A DNA stretch of 35,138 nt, from positions 1-35,138 of the forward strand of contig AODO01000011.1 of the NCBI GenBank assembly GCA_000341795.1, given 5' to 3'. Positions 9,994-18,196 of the stretch are shown piece by piece. The notes below the pieces were generated by a model, which ran no database searches, had not been told where the DNA came from, and worked only from the letters and a program-made list of their open reading frames with translations. Every line of letters starts with the position of its first letter. Positions within the stretch are counted from its first letter, which is position 1. A program made the position numbers and the translations under genes. Origin of the DNA: Rhodococcus triatomae BKS 15-14. Its GTDB lineage: Bacteria > Actinomycetota > Actinomycetes > Mycobacteriales > Mycobacteriaceae.

Positions 9994-10806
9994 TCACATC
10001 CGGGCGTAGCGCGCCATCACGAAGCTGTACAGCCCGTACGACGCGATCCCCGCGCCGGCTGCGACCAGCAGGAACTGCCCGAACGGGGCCTCTCCCAGCG
10101 TCTTCACCGCACCGTCGATGCCGGTGGCCTTGGACGGGTCCGAGCGGAGTGTCGCAACGATGACGAGGATCCCGGCACCGACGATGACGAGCCCCTTGGC
10201 CACGTAGCCGACGACCCCGAGCGGCTCGACGAATCTCCCGCCCGAGGTCTTCAGGTCGTCGAGGAAGTTCTTCGACGCGCCCTTGTACACGTGGTATGCG
10301 CCGATCGCGATCGCGATCAGCCCCACCACGATCAGCACCGTCTTGCCTCCGGTGGATTCCATGAGGCGCGCACTCAGCCCCGCGTTCTGCTCCCCGCTGG
10401 ACTTGCCGCTCCCCCGCGCGAACTGGTACGCGGAGTACGCGAACGCGAAGTACACGACCGCCAGCCCGAACGCCTTCATCCGGTCGAAGAACGACGAGTC
10501 GTCCTCGGTCGACGGCTCGGTGGCGTGCGGTCCGATCACCGTTTCCGCGAGGCGCCACAATCCCATCGCGAGGAAGACCACGACACCGACCCAGAGCACC
10601 ACAGCACCGCCGGTGGTCGACGCCAGGGTGCCCAGTGCGCCCGACTGGTCGGCGGCGCCGCCGCCCCCGAAGGCGAGGCGGACGACGATGTAGCCGATCA
10701 GCAGGTGCACGAACCCGCTCATCACGTGCCCGCCACGCGCCGCCCGCTCGAAGCCACGGTTGCCGGTGGCCCTGTCAACCGCTCGATTGACGGGATTCTG
10801 GGTCAT
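9994..10806 (-). CDS. DUF1206 integral membrane protein
   Basis: 270 aa with about six transmembrane helices arranged as three similar two-helix units: residues about 27-90 (MSGFVHLLIGYIVVRLAFG then GGAVVLWVGVVVFLAMGLWR), 110-178 (MKAFGLAVVYFAFAYSAYQFA then GKTVLIVVGLIAIAIGAYHV) and 195-265 (VVGYVAKGLVIVGAGILVIVA then FGQFLLVAAGAGIASYGLYS). Each unit ends in a G-x-(W/Y)-x-(V/L) like turn. This is the DUF1206 pattern, common in actinobacteria and without known function. The start is ATG 10806 behind GAAGGAA. No neighbour hints at a role. Confidence 0.85.
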   Translation of the reverse strand: MTQNPVNRAVDRATGNRGFERAARGGHVMSGFVHLLIGYIVVRLAFGGGGAADQSGALGTLASTTGGAVVLWVGVVVFLAMGLWRLAETVIGPHATEPSTEDDSSFFDRMKAFGLAVVYFAFAYSAYQFARGSGKSSGEQNAGLSARLMESTGGKTVLIVVGLIAIAIGAYHVYKGASKNFLDDLKTSGGRFVEPLGVVGYVAKGLVIVGAGILVIVATLRSDPSKATGIDGAVKTLGEAPFGQFLLVAAGAGIASYGLYSFVMARYARM

Positions 10807-10891
10807 CAGGTTCCTTCGGTGGTCGGATCCGAGGCTGCCGGTCGACAGCGCACACCGTGGTTACCCCGGGAGCGACCCAGTCATCCCTGAC

Positions 10892-11491
10892 TCATGCCGC
10901 GGGCAGGCGCCCGAATCCCACGACCGCGGAGTCGTCCGCCCAGTCGACGGTGTGGACGCGGATCCGTCCAAGCTCGTTGCCCCCGACGGTGGTGGCGGTG
11001 TCCCCCTCGACGGCGACGACTACGTTGGTGTGCTGACCCACCCAGCTGGTGTTGTCGTAGAGCACGACGTCACCGACGACGGGCCGGTATCCGTTGCCCG
11101 CCGCCTCGAAGCGCCCCTCCCCCTCGTAGTACTCCTGCAGGGTGTAGACGCCGGGGATGCGCCAGTGACCGGAGTTCGGGTTCGACAACGGCATCCCCGC
11201 CTCCCGCATGATCCAGCTGACGAAGTTCGCGCACCACGGCTGCTCGACCCCCTCCGAGTAGAAGGTGCCGGGTCGCTGCTCGGAGTGCTCGGCCTCGAGC
11301 AGGTCCACCACCCCGACCTGTTCCGCGGTGAGGGACGTCCGGTCGATGTCGGGGAAGCGGGCGGTGTCCCACGGAAGGTAACGGTCGGGCACCGACCACA
11401 GCACCGCCGCCCCGGCGAGCACGATCACCGCGACCGCGACCGTCACCCAGGCGAACACGCGGGAGCGAGCAGGGGTCGGTGTCGTCGTCAT
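10892..11491 (-). CDS. Membrane-anchored CHAP-domain protein (putative peptidoglycan amidase/endopeptidase)
   Basis: 199 aa. One N-terminal membrane segment (VFAWVTVAVAVIVLAGAAVLW, about 12-32) is followed by a short linker and a CHAP domain outside the cell. The catalytic Cys87 is in QPWCANFVSWIMREAG and the His154 in VGQHTNVVVAVEG; the third polar residue is probably the Asn in GGNELGR. CHAP enzymes cut peptide or amide bonds in peptidoglycan. No amidase-targeting or SH3 domain is present, so the protein is minimal. A strong terminator just upstream insulates it from the exporter gene, and its promoter must therefore be very close to the start or inside that hairpin region. Confidence 0.85.
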   Translation of the reverse strand: MTTTPTPARSRVFAWVTVAVAVIVLAGAAVLWSVPDRYLPWDTARFPDIDRTSLTAEQVGVVDLLEAEHSEQRPGTFYSEGVEQPWCANFVSWIMREAGMPLSNPNSGHWRIPGVYTLQEYYEGEGRFEAAGNGYRPVVGDVVLYDNTSWVGQHTNVVVAVEGDTATTVGGNELGRIRVHTVDWADDSAVVGFGRLPAA

Positions 11492-11511
11492 GCTGCCAAT
11501 CTAGCGACGAG

Positions 11512-11549
11512 CGAGGGGCTCCTCCCGAATCGTCGGGAGGAGCCCCTCG
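11512..11549 (-). terminator. Terminator of the DHA2 exporter transcript
   Basis: Perfect 17-bp stem (CGAGGGGCTCCTCCCGA at 11512-11528 and its complement at 11533-11549) with a 4-nt loop ATCG. It begins 19 bp past the exporter stop on the minus strand. No U-tract follows, as is usual for actinobacterial hairpins. Confidence 0.85.
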
Positions 11550-11567
11550 TGTGGAGATCCGCTCGCC

Positions 11568-13256
11568 TCAGCGCTGGGCGTGCCGCCCGACCCGGGACTT
11601 CTCCTCGAGTTCGTCGACCTCGGAGATCATCTCGCTGTCCGCGCCGCCGACGGACAGGACGTCGGCGGCGGCCTGGGCCGCCCGCTCGGCGGCGAGTTGT
11701 TCCATACCGCTGTGCGTCTTGAGGGCGACCTCCTTGATGAAGGCGATCGCGACGAGACTCAGCAACGCGAGGATGCCGGCGATGAGGAAGACCCGCGCCG
11801 TGGCGTCACCGTACGCACCGCGCACGATGGCACCGATCTGTTCGGGCAGCTCGTTCAGGTTCGACAGCCCCGCACCGGAACCGGACGCCTTGCTCATGTC
11901 GACACCGGCGTCGGTGAGGCCCTTCACGGTGAGGTTCGAGACATGGGTGGACAGGACCGCACCGAGGACGGACACGCCCGCCGCACCGCCGAGCGAGCGG
12001 AAGAAGGCCACCGTCGCGCTGGCGGAGCCGAGGTCGGTCGGCGCGACATTGTTCTGCACCGGGAGCACCAGGTTCTGCATGGTCATACCCATGCCGACGC
12101 CGAGGACGAACAGGTACAGGCCGATCAGACCCATGTTGGTCGCGTGGTCGGTGGTACCGAGCAGCAGGAACCCTGCCGCCATCCCGATGCCACCCGCGAC
12201 CAGGTAGCGCTTCCACTTGCCGTACTTGGTGATGAGCGAGCCCGACACGGTCGCCGACAGCATCGATCCGACCACCATCGGCAGGGTCAGCAGGCCGGCC
12301 GCGGTCGGCGAGTAGCCGCGCGCGATCTGGAAGTACTGCCCCAGGAACACCGCACCACCGAACATCGCGACACCGACCGCGATGCTCGCGAGGGTGGCGA
12401 GCGTCATGGTGCGGTCCCGGAACAGGCGCAGCGGGACGACCGGATCCTTGGCCTTGGTCTCGACGAACACGGCGAGCCCGAGCAGCACCACACCGAGCGC
12501 GACGAGCAGGTACGACGTGCCCGACGCCCACGCGAAGTTCTTGCCTGCGAGGGTGACCCAGATCAGCAGGACGCTCACGCCGGCGGCGATGAGGGTTGCA
12601 CCGGCGTAGTCGATCTTGACGTCGTCACGCTTGACGACGGGCAGGTTCAGGGTGCGCCCGATGACGACGAGTGCGATCACCGCCAGCGGGGCTCCGACGA
12701 AGAAGCACCAACGCCAGCCGAGCCAGCTGGTGTCGACGATGAGGCCACCGAGCAGCGGACCGGCAACGGTCGCGACGGCCATCACCGCGGCCATCGGGCC
12801 CTGGTAGCGGCCGCGCTCGCGCGGGCTGAACATCGCGGCGATCACGATGATGCCGAGCGCCTGCAGGCCGCCGAGTCCGAGACCCTGGACCACCCGGAAC
12901 CCGATCAGCCACGGAACGCTGGTGGAGAGTCCGGCGAGGACCGAGCCGACGGTGAAGAGCACCAGCGACAGCTGCACGAGCAACTTCTTGCTGACGAGGT
13001 CCGCGAACTTGCCCCAGATCGGGGTCGTCGCGGTCGACGCGAGCAGTGTCGCGGTGACGATCCAGGTGTACTGGTCCTGAGTGCCGTGGAGTTCGGTGAT
13101 GATGGTGGGCAGCGCGTTCGAGACGATCGTCGACGACAGGAACGCGACGAACATGCCGAGCAGGATGCCGACGAGCGCCTCGATGCGTTGCTTGTGCGAC
13201 ATGGCGCCGAGCGACGAGTCCTCGGCTGGTGGACTGTCGGTGGACGACGTGGTCAT
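11568..13256 (-). CDS. DHA2-family (14-TM, EmrB/QacA-like) multidrug MFS exporter
   Basis: 562 aa. Proton-driven drug exporter of the cytoplasmic membrane with about 14 helices. Markers are the helix-1 end LSSTIVSNALPTI, motif A GKFADLVSKKLL, the LIGFRVVQGLGLGG motif B region, and motif C in helix 5, AVATVAGPLLGGLIVD, typical of antiporters. A 50-residue charged cytosolic tail (LAAERAAQAAADVLSV onward) follows the last helix. I start at ATG 13256, because GAAGGAG is 5 bp upstream; the in-frame GTG six bases earlier would overlap that ribosome site. A MarR gene lies just upstream on the same strand, so substrate-induced derepression is likely. Confidence 0.92.
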   Translation of the reverse strand: MTTSSTDSPPAEDSSLGAMSHKQRIEALVGILLGMFVAFLSSTIVSNALPTIITELHGTQDQYTWIVTATLLASTATTPIWGKFADLVSKKLLVQLSLVLFTVGSVLAGLSTSVPWLIGFRVVQGLGLGGLQALGIIVIAAMFSPRERGRYQGPMAAVMAVATVAGPLLGGLIVDTSWLGWRWCFFVGAPLAVIALVVIGRTLNLPVVKRDDVKIDYAGATLIAAGVSVLLIWVTLAGKNFAWASGTSYLLVALGVVLLGLAVFVETKAKDPVVPLRLFRDRTMTLATLASIAVGVAMFGGAVFLGQYFQIARGYSPTAAGLLTLPMVVGSMLSATVSGSLITKYGKWKRYLVAGGIGMAAGFLLLGTTDHATNMGLIGLYLFVLGVGMGMTMQNLVLPVQNNVAPTDLGSASATVAFFRSLGGAAGVSVLGAVLSTHVSNLTVKGLTDAGVDMSKASGSGAGLSNLNELPEQIGAIVRGAYGDATARVFLIAGILALLSLVAIAFIKEVALKTHSGMEQLAAERAAQAAADVLSVGGADSEMISEVDELEEKSRVGRHAQR

Positions 13257-13276
13257 GGTCACTCCTTCGAAATCAG

Positions 13277-13301
13277 AAAAAAGCCCTCACCGCGGTGGTG
13301 A
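13277..13301 (-). terminator. Possible attenuator between marR-like gene and exporter
   Basis: Read on the minus strand, a 5-bp hairpin TCACC-accgc-GGTGA (13301-13287) is followed by GGGC and six T residues (13282-13277), ahead of the exporter ribosome site. A T-run after a hairpin is unusual in this GC-rich sequence. The stem is short, so this is tentative. Confidence 0.3.
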
Positions 13302-13362
13302 ACGTTCCGCGGGTCGGGAAGTTGCAGAACTCGGCCGCCGACGGGCGACGGAGAGAGGGACG

Positions 13363-13815
13363 TCAGCGCGCGGATGACACGGGATCCGGCGCGGCGGTGT
13401 CGCGCAACCTGCCGAGACGGTCGGTCAGGTCGCGTACCTCCTCGTCGGTCCAGTCGGACATCATCGACAGTGCCCAGTCGAGTTGCGCCTCTCGGTGCAT
13501 GCGCAGGGCTTCGACACCGGCCTCGGTCAGCGACAGGAGCGTGGCCCGGCCGTCGCGGGGATCCGGCGTACGCGTGACGTAGCCGAGTGCCTCCGCCTGC
13601 GCCACCTGCCTGCTCAGCGCGGACTGTGTGACCCGCAGGTCTTCCGCCACCGCACTCGGGCGGTGCCCCTCGGTGCACGAGACGTGGGACAGCAGCGCGC
13701 CGAGCGGCGGCGCGAGCATCCCGAGATGTGCACTGCGCGCCGCCTTGGCGCGAGCGTGCCGAACGAGGCCGCGCAGCGTGTCGATCAGATTCGACGCGGC
13801 TTCGGCACTGACCAT
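13363..13815 (-). CDS. MarR-family repressor, probably of the adjacent exporter
   Basis: 150-aa winged-helix dimeric regulator. The recognition helix region is RPSAVAEDLRVTQSALSRQVAQAEALGYVTR (split here as SAVAEDLRVTQSALSRQV and its continuation) and the wing is TPDPRDGRATLLSLTEAG, both classical MarR features; helices on both sides make the dimer interface. I take ATG 13815 because GGAGGGT sits six bases upstream; the ATG twelve bases earlier overlaps that site. Palindromes lie immediately upstream, as expected for autoregulation. It lies 106 bp before the exporter on the same strand and may share a transcript. Confidence 0.88.
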   Translation of the reverse strand: MVSAEAASNLIDTLRGLVRHARAKAARSAHLGMLAPPLGALLSHVSCTEGHRPSAVAEDLRVTQSALSRQVAQAEALGYVTRTPDPRDGRATLLSLTEAGVEALRMHREAQLDWALSMMSDWTDEEVRDLTDRLGRLRDTAAPDPVSSAR

Positions 13816-13826
13816 GTCACCCTCCA

Positions 13827-13881
13827 TTAGTTGATAGATGCAACCATATACTCAATTGATTGCGTCTTGCAACTAAGTTGC
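13827..13881. promoter_or_regulatory. Palindromic operator region for the MarR gene
   Basis: Two inverted repeats occur in unusually AT-rich sequence: GTTG-N7-CAAC at 13830-13844 and GCAAC-TAA-GTTGC at 13869-13881. TTAGTTG (13827-13833) also recurs as its complement CAACTAA (13870-13876). Placed 15-66 bp upstream of the MarR start, they are good candidates for its own operators. Confidence 0.55.
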
Positions 13882-13897
13882 CCGTGAGGTGAACCTC

Positions 13898-14332
13898 TCA
13901 GCTCGCGGCCTCGCCCAGACGGCGCAGGAGCGCGGCGAGCGACCTGAGATCGCCGGAGTCCCACTGCTCCAGACTCCGGCGCCACCGCGCAACCCGCTCG
14001 TCGCGCTGCTCGGACACCCGCGTGCGGCCGCCCTCGGTCAGTTCCACGAGTTTCGCCCTGGCATCGGCGGGATTCCGGCGACGCCGCACCAGACCGAGCC
14101 GCGTCACCGCGTCGATCTGCCGGGTCAGTGTCGACTTCTCCACCCCGAGGTCCTGCACGAGGGTCGCCATCGGAACCGCGTCGACCGACCGGGCGAGCAG
14201 GATCAGGAGCGGATAGCACGCCGGGTCGAGCTTGGGGTCGATCGCGTGCGCGGACTCGCGGGTGCTGATGCTCCCACGGCGCCACATGTCCACCAGCTCG
14301 GCCTCGAGTTCGGCTATCGGATCCTCGCTCAC
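13898..14332 (-). CDS. MarR-family transcriptional regulator
   Basis: About 144 aa from GTG 14332. It has DPKLDPACYPLLILLARS, the helix-turn-helix AMATLVQDLGVEKSTLTRQI-like segment (here VPMATLVQDLGVEKSTLTR) and a wing RRRRNPADARAKLVELTEGG. It differs clearly from the MarR gene 82 bp downstream. The start is uncertain: the frame stays open upstream, with ATG 14419 adding 29 residues that include a GC-rich low-complexity part and read through a run of eight C; the shorter form fits family length. No ribosome site is strong for either. Its target may be the same exporter or a site upstream of itself. Confidence 0.78.
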   Translation of the reverse strand: MSEDPIAELEAELVDMWRRGSISTRESAHAIDPKLDPACYPLLILLARSVDAVPMATLVQDLGVEKSTLTRQIDAVTRLGLVRRRRNPADARAKLVELTEGGRTRVSEQRDERVARWRRSLEQWDSGDLRSLAALLRRLGEAAS

Positions 14333-14633
14333 CTCGACGATCCAACCAGGCGCCGACCCAGGGAACACCCGTCGGCCCGGCTTCCACCCCCCCCGGACGA
14401 GCCCTGGCCGAGTCGACATTCGTCGTCGACGCGACGCGCTCACACAGTGACGGGAGTGATCACTCCGAGAGTTGACACGATCGAATGCGAGCCCCCGCGT
14501 GAGTGGCAGCACGTCTGGACGCCGCAATCGTGGGCTACACCGACGACAGGTACCACCGCACGGTCGCACCACGACGACGGTCGTCGCCGTGAGGCGTGCA
14601 CCGGCGCAGTGGCGGCGGGTGGCGTGGTCGCCG
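14333..14633. other. Region upstream of second MarR gene
   Basis: 301 bp between the TesB stop and the MarR start, without a supportable gene. It contains the 14-bp perfect palindrome GGAGTGATCACTCC at 14453-14466, a TTGACA at 14472-14477 beside it, and a run of eight C at 14387-14394. The palindrome lies about 120 bp before the MarR start and could be its operator. No terminator for tesB was found. Confidence 0.45.
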
Positions 14634-15431
14634 TCATCCCGCTGGTTGCGTGCGAGCGAACCGGACCAGTCCCTCCTGGGCTGCGACCGCGACGAGCCGA
14701 CCGGACGAGTCGAACAGCCGCCCCGACACCAGCGCCCTTCCCGATTCCGACGACGGCGACACCTGGTCGTAGAGCAACCAGTCGTCGGCGCGGAACTCGC
14801 GCAGGAACCAGAGCGTGTGGTCGAGTGATGCGCCGTTCAACGGCTGCTCGGGGTGCGGGAGCAGGCCGGCGTCCAGCAGATCCATGTCGCTGAGGTAGGT
14901 CAGCGCGCAGGCGTGCACGACCGGATCGTCCGAGAGCCGCTCCCGGTGCCGGATCCACAGTTGCTGCCGCGTGGACGATTCCGGCCCGCGTGGCACCCAT
15001 CGCCGGTCCCACGCATCCCACTCGGCGAGGCCCGCATGGTCCTCACCGCCGGTCAGCTCCGCCGGGCCGGGCACCGTCGGCATGGCGTCCTGGTGCGAGA
15101 ACCCGTCGTCACCGCGGTGGAACGAGGCCATCATCGTGAAGATGACCTCGTCGCCCTGCGTCCCCGTCACGCGGCGGGTGCGGAAGCTGCCGCCGTCCCG
15201 GATCCGGTCGACGGCGAAGTCGGTCGGGTCGAGGATTCGGCCGGGACGCAGGAAGTAGGCGTGGACGGAGTGCACGCGGTATGCCGTGTCGACGGTGCGC
15301 GCGGCCGCCATCAACGCCTGACCCGCGACCTGCCCGCCGAACGTCTTCGGCAGCTCGCTCGGAATGGGACGGGACCGGAACGTGTCCGGCGCCGACTCCT
15401 CGAGGTCGAGTATCTCGTCGAGATGTGCCAC
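14634..15431 (-). CDS. Acyl-CoA thioesterase II (TesB family)
   Basis: 265-aa double-hotdog thioesterase that hydrolyses acyl-CoA to free acid and CoA. First hotdog: PKTFGGQVAGQALMAAARTV and VHSVHAYFLRPGRI; second: LTYLSDMDLLDAGL, SLDHTLWFLREFRADDWLLYDQ and GRLFDSSGRLVAVAAQEGLVR, with the usual catalytic Asp, Thr/Ser and Gln positions present (SDMDL, SLDHT, AAQEG). I start at GTG 15431 behind GGGAGG; upstream in-frame codons do not resemble the family. A strong hairpin just upstream cuts it off from the SDR operon, and no copy of the shared TetR-type operator is present, so it may not belong to that regulon. It could release CoA from stalled intermediates. Confidence 0.9.
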   Translation of the reverse strand: MAHLDEILDLEESAPDTFRSRPIPSELPKTFGGQVAGQALMAAARTVDTAYRVHSVHAYFLRPGRILDPTDFAVDRIRDGGSFRTRRVTGTQGDEVIFTMMASFHRGDDGFSHQDAMPTVPGPAELTGGEDHAGLAEWDAWDRRWVPRGPESSTRQQLWIRHRERLSDDPVVHACALTYLSDMDLLDAGLLPHPEQPLNGASLDHTLWFLREFRADDWLLYDQVSPSSESGRALVSGRLFDSSGRLVAVAAQEGLVRFARTQPAG

Positions 15432-15484
15432 GGTTGCCTCCCTTTCACGCCGTGACGCGGGGCGTCCGCTCCCGACGTCACGAA

Positions 15485-15521
15485 CGCCGGGGTGGGTTCG
15501 CGATCCGAACCCACCCCGGCG
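15485..15521 (-). terminator. Terminator of the seven-gene catabolic operon
   Basis: Perfect 16-bp stem (CGCCGGGGTGGGTTCG at 15485-15500 and its complement at 15506-15521) with loop CGATC. It starts 34 bp past the last SDR stop on the minus strand and separates the operon from tesB. No U-tract. Confidence 0.85.
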
Positions 15522-15554
15522 GCCAACTGCTGTGCGATCACGCTCCCACACCCG

Positions 15555-16331
15555 TCAGCGGGTGCCGCTGATACCCCCGTCGACCGGGATGACGGTCCCC
15601 GTCAGGTAGGCGCCCGCCCGCGACGACAGGAAGATCGCGGTGCCCGCGATGTCGTCGGGGCTGCCCACCCGACCGAGTGGGACACCGCCCTCGACCGCCG
15701 CGCGCGCGTCCGGGTTGTCCAGCACGAACGCCATCATCTTCGTCGGGAACGGTCCCGGCGCAATGGCATTGACGGTGATGTGCTCGCTCGCCAGGGTCGC
15801 GGCGAGCTTCCTCGTGAGCATGTGGACCGCCGCCTTCGACGCACCGTACGAGAAGTTCTCGGTTCCCGACACCCCGATGCCGTCGATCGAGCCGACGTTG
15901 ATCACGCGGGCGGGATCCTCGACGCTCGCCGCCGCCCGCAGCTGTGGCAGCAAACGCTGTGTCAGCAGGAACACCGACTTGACGTTGACGTTCATGATCT
16001 TGTCGAAGCCAGAGGCGGGGAACTCGTCGATCGGTGCGCCCCAGGTTGCGCCCGCGTTGTTGACGAGGACATCGACCTTGTCGAACTCGCCGGCGACGAA
16101 CGTCGCCAGGTCGGCGACGCCGTCCCCGGTGCCGAGGTCGGCGGGGTGCGCGACCACGTCACCGAATGCGGACAGTTCCGCGGCCGCGGCTGCGCAGGCG
16201 TCCGGCTTGCGGGAGGAGATGATCACCTTCGCGCCTGCTTCGGCGAAGCCCTTCGCGATCATCGACCCGATACCGCGGGTGCCGCCGGTGACGACGACGT
16301 TCTTTCCCGTGACGTCGAACAGATTTCCCAT
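15555..16331 (-). CDS. SDR-family oxidoreductase (last gene of operon)
   Basis: 258-aa classical short-chain dehydrogenase/reductase. Cofactor motif TGGTRGIG (15-22) with SSRKP after strand 2, where Arg41-Lys42 favours NADP(H); NNAG at 91-94; catalytic Ser148 (NVGSIDG), Tyr162 and Lys166 (YGASK). The C-terminus PVDGGISG is typical of 3-hydroxyacyl-CoA/FabG-like members. It is the seventh gene of the operon, before the terminator. In the proposed route it could oxidise a hydroxyacyl-CoA or interconvert 4-oxo and 4-hydroxy acyl-CoA; sequence alone does not decide. Start ATG 16331 behind AAGGGA. Confidence 0.9.
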   Translation of the reverse strand: MGNLFDVTGKNVVVTGGTRGIGSMIAKGFAEAGAKVIISSRKPDACAAAAAELSAFGDVVAHPADLGTGDGVADLATFVAGEFDKVDVLVNNAGATWGAPIDEFPASGFDKIMNVNVKSVFLLTQRLLPQLRAAASVEDPARVINVGSIDGIGVSGTENFSYGASKAAVHMLTRKLAATLASEHITVNAIAPGPFPTKMMAFVLDNPDARAAVEGGVPLGRVGSPDDIAGTAIFLSSRAGAYLTGTVIPVDGGISGTR

Positions 16332-16366
16332 GGATGTCCCTTCGGATTCGGCGGTGTCGCGGCGCG

Positions 16367-17359
16367 TCAGCGCAGGAAGACGAGGCGGCCGACGGTGGAT
16401 CCGTCGCCGAGGCGGCCGACCCCGTCGGCGACGTCGGTGCCACCGCTGAGCGCGAGTCGCTCACCGATCAACGGGCGCAGCAGTCCCTCGTCGGCGAGTC
16501 GGGTCAGCTCGGTGTGACAGTCGTCGATGACGGCCCGGTTCTTCGCCTGGTACAGACCCCAGTGCAGGCCGACGATCGAGTAGTTCTTGATCAGCGCGTG
16601 GTTGAGGGCCGGCTGCGGAATGGTGCCACCGGCGAAGCCGATGACGACGATCCTGCCCTCGAACGCGATGCACTTGGTCGAGCCGGCGTAGGCGTCACCG
16701 CCGACCGGATCGAAGACGATGTCGGCGCCCCGGCCACCGGTGAACTCCTTGACTGCCGCAACGAAGTCCTCGGATCGCCGGTCGACGACGAGGTCGGCGC
16801 CGAGTTCCTTGGCGTAGGCGGCCTTCTCCGGCCCGCCGACGACGCCGATGACGGTGGCACCCGCGGCCTTGCCGAGTTGCACGGCCGCGCTCCCGACTCC
16901 ACCAGCGGCGGCGTGCACCAGCAGGACGTCTCCGGCGGCGATCTGCGTACGCCGGTGCAGGGCGAACCAGGCCGTCTGGTACCCGATGGTCAGCGCGGCG
17001 GCCTCGGCGTCGTCGAGGGCCTGCGGGGCGGGAAAGACGTTGCCCTGCTCCATGAGCGCGAACTCGGCGAACGCGCCGCCGGGCAGGACGGGCGTGCCGA
17101 CGACGCGGTCGCCGACGGCGGCGCGGGTGACACCCGCCCCGACTCCGACGACCTCGCCGCACAGTTCCACGCCCGGTGTGAACGGCAGCGGCGGTGTGAT
17201 CTGGTACTTGCCGCGGCAGAGCAGGACGTCCGGGAAGTTGGCCGGCGCAGCCAGCGTGCGGACGAGGACCTGACCCTCCCCCGGGGTCGGTTCGGGGACG
17301 TCCTCGAGCGTGAGGACGTCGCGGGGTTCACCGAGTTCATGGACGCGCCATGCCTTCAT
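16367..17359 (-). CDS. Zinc-independent MDR oxidoreductase (NADPH:quinone oxidoreductase-like)
   Basis: 330 aa, medium-chain dehydrogenase/reductase without zinc sites. The N-terminal GroES-like half has VLVRTLAAPANFPDVLLCRGKY and PFTPGVELCGEVV; the Rossmann half has the nucleotide motif AAAGGVGSAAVQLGKAAGA and DIVFDPVGGDAY. Such enzymes reduce quinones or the C=C bond of enoyl groups with NADPH. Within this operon, reduction of an enoyl-CoA or of an unsaturated lactone-derived acid is plausible. Start ATG 17359 behind AGGAGCTGAACG. It lies 43 bp after the upstream SDR. Confidence 0.9.
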   Translation of the reverse strand: MKAWRVHELGEPRDVLTLEDVPEPTPGEGQVLVRTLAAPANFPDVLLCRGKYQITPPLPFTPGVELCGEVVGVGAGVTRAAVGDRVVGTPVLPGGAFAEFALMEQGNVFPAPQALDDAEAAALTIGYQTAWFALHRRTQIAAGDVLLVHAAAGGVGSAAVQLGKAAGATVIGVVGGPEKAAYAKELGADLVVDRRSEDFVAAVKEFTGGRGADIVFDPVGGDAYAGSTKCIAFEGRIVVIGFAGGTIPQPALNHALIKNYSIVGLHWGLYQAKNRAVIDDCHTELTRLADEGLLRPLIGERLALSGGTDVADGVGRLGDGSTVGRLVFLR

Positions 17360-17402
17360 CGTTCAGCTCCTGGGGTGTGGTGGGGTGGCTCGCGGCGGGC
17401 GA

Positions 17403-18161
17403 TCAGTCCCGAGGGCCGCCGGCGACGTAGACGACCTGACCGGACACGAAGCCGGCGCCGTCGCTCGCGAGGAACGACGCCGTGTTGGCGATGTCCTCGG
17501 GCTGACCGACGCGGCCGACGGGGATCTCCGCGGCGGCGGCCTTCTTCATGTCGTCGAAGTCCACCCCGACCCGCGCCGCGGTGGCGGCGGTCATCTCGGT
17601 CTCGATGAAGCCGGGGGCGATCGCGTTGGCGGTGACGCCGTAGCGGCCGAGTTCGATCGCGAGGGTCTTGGTGAAGCCCTGCATGCCGGCCTTCGCGGCC
17701 GAGTAGTTCGCCTGGCCCCGGTTGCCGAGCGCGGACACGCTCGACAGATTGACGATGCGCCCGAACTTGGCATCCACCATGTACTTCTGGACGGCGCGGG
17801 CCATCAGGAACGAACCGCGCAGGTGCACGCTCATCACCGAGTCCCAGTCCAGGACGCTCATCTTGAACAGCAGATTGTCCCGGGTGATGCCGGCGTTGTT
17901 GATCAACACCGTCGGCGCGCCGAGTTCGGTGGCCACCCGCTCGACCGCGTCGGCAACCGAGGCCTCGTCGGAGACGTCCGCACCGACGGCGAGGGCGGAG
18001 CCGCCCGCGGCCTCGATCGCGTCGACGGTGTCCACGCACGCGGACTCGTCGAGGTCGACGACCGCGACGGCATACCCGTCCGCGGCGAGCTTCTTCGCGA
18101 CGGCGGCGCCGATGCCTCGCGCCCCACCGGTGACGATCGCGGTCCTGCGTTCCTGGGTCAT
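17403..18161 (-). CDS. SDR-family 3-oxoacyl reductase/3-hydroxyacyl dehydrogenase (FabG-like)
   Basis: 252 aa. TGGARGIG (11-18) binds the cofactor; VVDLDES with Asp after strand 2 points to NAD(H); NNAG at 88-91; catalytic Ser140/141 (NLSSVS), Tyr153 and Lys157 (YSAAK). The ending VVYVAGGPRD is slightly unusual, FabG normally having VDGG. NAD preference would suit oxidation of a 3-hydroxyacyl-CoA, the step after MaoC hydration. I start at ATG 18161 behind GAGGA; the frame upstream runs into the kinase gene without similarity. 35 bp after the kinase gene. Confidence 0.9.
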   Translation of the reverse strand: MTQERRTAIVTGGARGIGAAVAKKLAADGYAVAVVDLDESACVDTVDAIEAAGGSALAVGADVSDEASVADAVERVATELGAPTVLINNAGITRDNLLFKMSVLDWDSVMSVHLRGSFLMARAVQKYMVDAKFGRIVNLSSVSALGNRGQANYSAAKAGMQGFTKTLAIELGRYGVTANAIAPGFIETEMTAATAARVGVDFDDMKKAAAAEIPVGRVGQPEDIANTASFLASDGAGFVSGQVVYVAGGPRD

Positions 18162-18196
18162 GCTCGTGTCCTCACTGTCGGATGCGTGTTGTGGTG

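Noticed and set aside
11580-13301. 573-codon plus-strand open frame opposite the DHA2 exporter
   Set aside because: Low-complexity His/Asp/Gln/Arg sequence typical of the reverse of a membrane-protein gene; no homology.
14387-14394. Run of eight C as a possible phase-variable tract in the second MarR gene
   Set aside because: It lies upstream of the preferred GTG start and would matter only if the unlikely longer form were translated; single tract of modest length.
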